This document shows positions 31,013 to 34,517 of a DNA stretch of 34,517 nucleotides, in pieces. The notes under the pieces were generated by a model. The model was not told the DNA's origin and made no database searches. It worked only from the letters and a program-made list of their open reading frames with translations. Source of the DNA: an uncultured Lachnospiraceae bacterium (GTDB lineage: Bacteria > Bacillota > Clostridia > Lachnospirales > Lachnospiraceae); contig CAJTRL010000041.1 in assembly GCA_910578715.1 (NCBI GenBank), positions 1-34,517 on the forward strand, given 5' to 3'. Position 1 is the first letter of the stretch; every line of letters begins with the position of its first letter. The position numbers and the translations under genes are program-made.

Positions 31013-32689
31013 ATGTTACTGACAGGAGCGGAAATTGTAGTAGAATGTCTGAAAGAACAGGGAGTTGACACCGTATTCGGCTATCCCGGCGGAACCATTT
31101 TGAACGTATATGACGCTTTGTATAAGCATAGTAATGAGATAACCCATATTCTGACTTCCCACGAACAGGGGGCGGCTCATGCGGCGGACGGTTATGCAAG
31201 GGCTACGGGAAAAGTCGGCGTCTGCATGGCAACCAGCGGGCCGGGTGCAACCAATCTCGTAACCGGCATTGCAACGGCCTATATGGATTCCGTGCCGATG
31301 GTAGCGATTACCTGTAATGTAAACCTTCCCCTGCTCGGAAAAGATTCTTTTCAGGAAGTCGATATTGCGGGCGTGACCATGCCGATTACCAAACACGGTT
31401 ACATCGTTAAAGATGTCAACATTCTGGCGGATACGATTCGGAAGGCATTTGCGATTGCGGGAAGCGGCAGACCGGGTCCGGTTCTTGTGGATATTACCAA
31501 AGATGTGACCGCGAACCAGTGCGAGTATACGAAAATGCCGCCCGCAGAAAAACAAGTGAAAGAGACGGATAACGAAGCGGATATCGATAGAGCAGTCGCG
31601 CTCATCCGGGAAGCAAAGAAGCCCTTCATCTATGTGGGCGGCGGTGCGGTTATTTCGGGAGCTCAGGAAGAGGTAAGAGAATTTGCCAGGAAAGCGGACG
31701 CACCGGTATGCGATACGTTAATGGGCAAGGGAGTATACGACGGGCACGATGCGCGCTATACCGGGATGATTGGTATGCACGGCACAAAAACGTCGAATTT
31801 CGGCGTCAGCGAATGTGACCTGTTAATCGCGCTGGGCGCCAGATTTTCCGACCGTGTTGTAGGAAATCCGAAGAAATTTGCAGAGCATGCCAAAGTGCTG
31901 CAAATCGATATTGACGCTGCTGAAATCGACAAAAATATCCGCACGGATGTTTCGGTTGTGGGCGATTTGAAGGAAGTGCTCCGAAAAATCAACGAAAGGC
32001 TGGAAAAACAGGAGCATACCGAGTGGATTGCGCATATTATGGAGTTGAAGGAAAAATATCCGCTCAATTACGACGATTCCGGGCTGTCCTGTCCGTATAT
32101 TATGGAAGAACTGGACCGCATTACGGGAGGACAGGCGATTATCACCACCGACGTCGGACAGCACCAGATGTGGGCGGCACAGTATTATCAATACTCGAAA
32201 CCGCGTACCTTCCTTTCCTCCGGGGGCCTCGGAACGATGGGGTACGGACTCGGCGCATGTATCGGCGCGAAAGTCGGCAATCCTGACAAAGTCTGCGTCA
32301 ACATTGCCGGAGACGGATGCTTCAGAATGAATATGAACGAGCTTGCGACGGCCAGCAGATATAATATTCCGATTATCCAGATTGTCATCAATAACCATGT
32401 GCTCGGTATGGTAAGGCAGTGGCAGACGCTGTTCTATGAGAAACGCTATTCCCAGACCATATTACAGGATAAAGTTGATTTCTGTAAAGTGGCGGAGGGA
32501 CTTGGCTGCGCTGCAATCCGCGTTACGACAAAAGAGGAAGTGGCGCCTGCCATTGAAAAAGCGCTTGCGTTAAAGGCGCCTGTTTTGTTAGACTGCATCA
32601 TTCCGGAAGACGATAAAGTATTCCCGATGGTGCCTGCGGGAGCGCCAATCAGCGATGCTTTTGATGCACAGGACCTGGCATCAGAGTGA
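31013..32689 (+). CDS. ilvB: Acetolactate synthase large subunit, biosynthetic type
   Basis: This ThDP enzyme makes acetolactate or acetohydroxybutyrate, the first common step of valine and isoleucine synthesis. The 558-residue protein has the active-site Glu in SHEQGAAHAADGYARATGKVG, the FAD-domain segment PFIYVGGGAVISGA, and the ThDP motif GDGCFRMNMNELATA ending in INNHVLGM. GGAGG is 7 bases before the ATG. The regulatory small subunit (ilvN/ilvH) does not follow as it often does. The stop TGA at 32687 lies within the end of a dispersed repeat. Confidence 0.96.
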   Translation: MLLTGAEIVVECLKEQGVDTVFGYPGGTILNVYDALYKHSNEITHILTSHEQGAAHAADGYARATGKVGVCMATSGPGATNLVTGIATAYMDSVPMVAITCNVNLPLLGKDSFQEVDIAGVTMPITKHGYIVKDVNILADTIRKAFAIAGSGRPGPVLVDITKDVTANQCEYTKMPPAEKQVKETDNEADIDRAVALIREAKKPFIYVGGGAVISGAQEEVREFARKADAPVCDTLMGKGVYDGHDARYTGMIGMHGTKTSNFGVSECDLLIALGARFSDRVVGNPKKFAEHAKVLQIDIDAAEIDKNIRTDVSVVGDLKEVLRKINERLEKQEHTEWIAHIMELKEKYPLNYDDSGLSCPYIMEELDRITGGQAIITTDVGQHQMWAAQYYQYSKPRTFLSSGGLGTMGYGLGACIGAKVGNPDKVCVNIAGDGCFRMNMNELATASRYNIPIIQIVINNHVLGMVRQWQTLFYEKRYSQTILQDKVDFCKVAEGLGCAAIRVTTKEEVAPAIEKALALKAPVLLDCIIPEDDKVFPMVPAGAPISDAFDAQDLASE

Positions 32690-32776
32690 AATACCAGCAG
32701 CAAGCTGCGGGATATTTCACCCTCGCGGCAGTCGCCAGATTCATGCAAGCATGACTTTGGCTCGTTGCTCGCGGGA
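32686..32776 (-). repeat. Dispersed structured repeat, copy 2 (between ilvB and the L,D-transpeptidase)
   Basis: Hairpin 1 (32686-32720) pairs GTGAAATA with TATTTCAC and encloses GCAGCAAGCTGC. Hairpin 2 (32721-32776) is nested, with an apex TCATGC-AA-GCATGA (32741-32754) and a base formed by CGCG/CGCG and GCCA/TGGC segments. Read on the minus strand, hairpin 2 aligns with 18639-18695. The repeat begins one base before the ilvB stop codon, so the stop is part of it. There is no U-tract. Confidence 0.7.
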
Positions 32777-32819
32777 ATAGAAAGAAGGAAATTGAAAGGC
32801 ATTCCGGGGAAGTCTTTTT

Positions 32820-34217
32820 ATGAAAAAACATTTATTTAGAAATATTTCTATAATACTCCTGATTATCACCGTTCAGTTCGTTATCGCATATATCGGTCTG
32901 GCATTTTATTACCGGAATGCGTTCGAGTACGGTACATGGATAAATCGTATCTATTGTACCGGAAAGAACATCGAGGAAGTGAACAGAGAGCTTGTAAGCC
33001 AGTTTGATTATGCGGGGCTGACCATTTACGATAAGGACCAGAACGCTTACTGGATAGCGGCGGCGGATGTCGGCTACCAGTGTGATTTTCAGGATTCTTT
33101 AGAGGCATATCTGGAAAGACAGGACGCATGGCTCTGGGTGGACAGTCTGTGGAAAGTCAGAAAAGAAGAAATTCAGCCGATGGTTTTTTATGATGAAACT
33201 GCTTTTGAAGAGCGGTTTTCCCTGATGCCTTTTCTGGCGGAAGCAGAAAGTATGGACAGAGAATTTGCCATCATCAGGACTGAACAGGGCTATGAACTGC
33301 TCAATGAGTGCAATGGTGTGCTGGATGTGGAAAAAGCAAAACAGGTGGTGGCCGACGCGCTGTATAACGGAGAGACGGCAGTTTCCTTGTCGGAGGCCGG
33401 ATGCTATTATGATATGGAACTGACCGGAGAAATGCGGAATATAGAACGCCAATGGGAACAGGTGCGGGATTTACAGGACTGTCACATCGTTTATCAGATG
33501 GGAGAGGACCTGATACCGATAGACTCTTCGGTGGTATGCGACTGGATTTTATTAAACGAGGACGGGAGCTTTGCCCTGGATGATACCGGAGCAATACAGC
33601 TAAGAGAAGAGGCGATACCGGAATTTATCGCGTGGCTGGCGGCGCAGTATGATACGGTGGGCTGTGCAAGACAGTTCCAGACCACAAACCGGGGCATCAT
33701 TACGATAGAAGGCGGCATCTACGGAAATAAGCTGGACCAGGAGACGGAAACGGCTTATCTGACGGAAGCCTTTTGGAATAAAAAAGATGAAGTGCATACG
33801 CCGGCTTATCTGCAGAGCGCGATGCAGCAGGGAAAAGACGATATCGGCGACACCTATGTGGAAATCGATATGGGAGAGCAGATGATGTATTATTACCAGA
33901 ACGGGGAACTGCAGATAGAAACGCCTGTTGTCACGGGGAATACTTCAAGGCGTATGGGAACGCCGTCCGGCGTCAACTATGTGTATCAGAAACAGACCAA
34001 CCGCATTCTGCGGGGAGAGGGCTACGCTTCCCACGTCAATTTCTGGATGCCCGTCAAAGGAAATATCGGAATCCACGACGCTTCCTGGCGCAGTAAATAC
34101 GGCGGCACAATCTATCAGACCAACGGCTCCCACGGCTGTATCAATACGCCTTATAACGCAATGGAGCAGATATACGATATGGTAGAAGTAGGAACGCCGG
34201 TGGTAATGTATTACTAA
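32820..34217 (+). CDS. L,D-transpeptidase with peptidoglycan-binding-like domain
   Basis: It would form 3-3 cross-links in, or attach proteins to, peptidoglycan outside the membrane. The 465-residue protein has a basic N-terminus and one membrane helix (about 8-30). A central region of about 270 residues resembles the putative peptidoglycan-binding domain seen in clostridial enzymes. The YkuD catalytic domain runs from about 345 to the end. The catalytic site is GIHDASW followed by SHGCINTP, with H438 and nucleophile C440. GGGGAAG lies about 8 bases before the ATG. It is separated from ilvB by a repeat and is probably a separate transcript, although no clear promoter was found. Confidence 0.92.
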   Translation: MKKHLFRNISIILLIITVQFVIAYIGLAFYYRNAFEYGTWINRIYCTGKNIEEVNRELVSQFDYAGLTIYDKDQNAYWIAAADVGYQCDFQDSLEAYLERQDAWLWVDSLWKVRKEEIQPMVFYDETAFEERFSLMPFLAEAESMDREFAIIRTEQGYELLNECNGVLDVEKAKQVVADALYNGETAVSLSEAGCYYDMELTGEMRNIERQWEQVRDLQDCHIVYQMGEDLIPIDSSVVCDWILLNEDGSFALDDTGAIQLREEAIPEFIAWLAAQYDTVGCARQFQTTNRGIITIEGGIYGNKLDQETETAYLTEAFWNKKDEVHTPAYLQSAMQQGKDDIGDTYVEIDMGEQMMYYYQNGELQIETPVVTGNTSRRMGTPSGVNYVYQKQTNRILRGEGYASHVNFWMPVKGNIGIHDASWRSKYGGTIYQTNGSHGCINTPYNAMEQIYDMVEVGTPVVMYY

Positions 34218-34246
34218 TAGGTGTTTTGGATTGTGAAGGCTTTCGT

Positions 34247-34402
34247 CGTCCGGGGCGTTGCATATGTTCCTTTGGAGGCACGCTTGCGCTCCACGAAAAG
34301 CAGCAGCGGTACTAAGTTCAAAAGCGTCTTTAAGCCGCTTTTTCACTAAGTACCGGCGCTTTTCCAGGGCCTCCGTCAGGAACATATGCAACGCCCCGGA
34401 CG
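34247..34402. repeat. 156-bp nested palindrome
   Basis: A perfect 25-bp inverted repeat (34247-34271 with 34378-34402; begins CGTCCGGGGCGTTGCATATG) encloses further nested pairs. These are GGAGGC with GCCTCC, GAAAAGC with GCGCTTTTC, CGGTACT with AGTACCG, and AAAAGCG with CGCTTTT near the centre. No credible gene is inside. The palindrome explains why spurious frames on both strands begin with the same five residues. It starts 29 bases after the L,D-transpeptidase stop. A mobile-element-like (MITE) origin is possible; strong transcript ends on both strands are another. Confidence 0.8.
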
Positions 34403-34460
34403 GTAGAGGATTTGCAAGCCGTAACAGTTCAGTCTTCGCGAGGAAAGAGCATCATTCTCT

Positions 34461-34517
34461 GGCGGAGGCCCTGTAAAAATGTCGGTCCTTAGTGAAAAAG
34501 GCGTTTTGCGCCTTTTG
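34461..34517 (+). repeat. Second, inverted, partial copy of the palindrome interior
   Basis: Starting with GGCGGAGGCCCTG and continuing through CTTAGTGAAAAAG to the window end, this stretch is roughly 80% identical to the reverse complement of about 34318-34377. The rest of the copy lies beyond the window. The 34403-34460 stretch between the copies holds nothing I recognise. Confidence 0.65.

Noticed and set aside
33945..34476. Two frames on opposite strands both starting with MHMFL
   Set aside because: They arise from the two arms of the 25-bp palindrome at 34247-34402, not from real genes.

Overview
The window looks like a chromosomal segment of a Lachnospiraceae-type (Clostridia, Firmicutes) anaerobe. 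The evidence is the AAAGGAG-type ribosome sites, sigma-A style promoters, a tyrosine T-box, the der-plsY-gpsA order, a Bce-type peptide-antibiotic module, and hairpin-rich dispersed intergenic repeats. No rRNA, tRNA, CRISPR array, insertion sequence or phage gene is visible. Most of the window is core genome. The more AT-rich hsdR fragment at the left edge and a small PIN toxin-antitoxin pair are the clearest accessory genes.

Layout. 1-2266: 3' part of a type I restriction gene, hsdR. 2365-3561 (minus): PRPP synthetase, sharing a bidirectional terminator with hsdR. 3599-3898: two overlapping divergent promoters and a leader with five hairpins, two of them present as tandem covarying pairs. 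3899-9106: a PDZ/radical-SAM-like DUF512 protein, der, plsY, gpsA and an HD-domain protein. 9317-14291: response regulator, intramembrane-sensing kinase, ABC ATPase and large permease (BceRSAB-like), with a likely response-regulator operator in front of the ABC genes. 14374-15228 (minus): metF. 15397-17521: MoxR ATPase and VWA protein. 17582-18210: toxin-antitoxin pair. 18247-19986: promoter, tyrosine T-box and tyrS. 20079-21056: a DRE-TIM aldolase-like protein. 21183-22283 (minus): aroC. 22584-25216: VanY-type carboxypeptidase, tgt and yajC. 25283-32689: a branched-chain amino-acid group (leuB, ilvD, ilvB) interrupted by a GT39-like membrane protein and an unrecognised coiled-coil protein. 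32820-34217: an L,D-transpeptidase. 34247-34517: a 156-bp nested palindrome and part of a second, inverted copy.

How the parts fit together. DUF512-der-plsY-gpsA joins ribosome assembly with the first steps of phospholipid synthesis: gpsA makes the glycerol-3-phosphate that plsY acylates. The Bce-like block is a self-contained sensing and resistance module. LeuB, IlvD and IlvB belong to leucine/valine/isoleucine synthesis, but the acetolactate synthase small subunit and the other pathway genes are not here. Three envelope genes (VanY, the GT39-like protein, the L,D-transpeptidase) are scattered along the right half.

The least explained signals are non-coding. They are (i) the tandem covarying hairpins at 3652-3841; (ii) a two-copy structured repeat at 18639-18725 and 32686-32776; (iii) a two-hairpin leader cassette in front of the HD and VanY genes, with a relative before ilvD; (iv) a recurring translation-start context, GC(A/G)TGGTTA, with 12-13 nt between the Shine-Dalgarno and the start; and (v) the giant palindrome at the right edge. 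I do not see a clear new defence or metabolic system. The coiled-coil protein between ilvD and ilvB is the best unknown protein.
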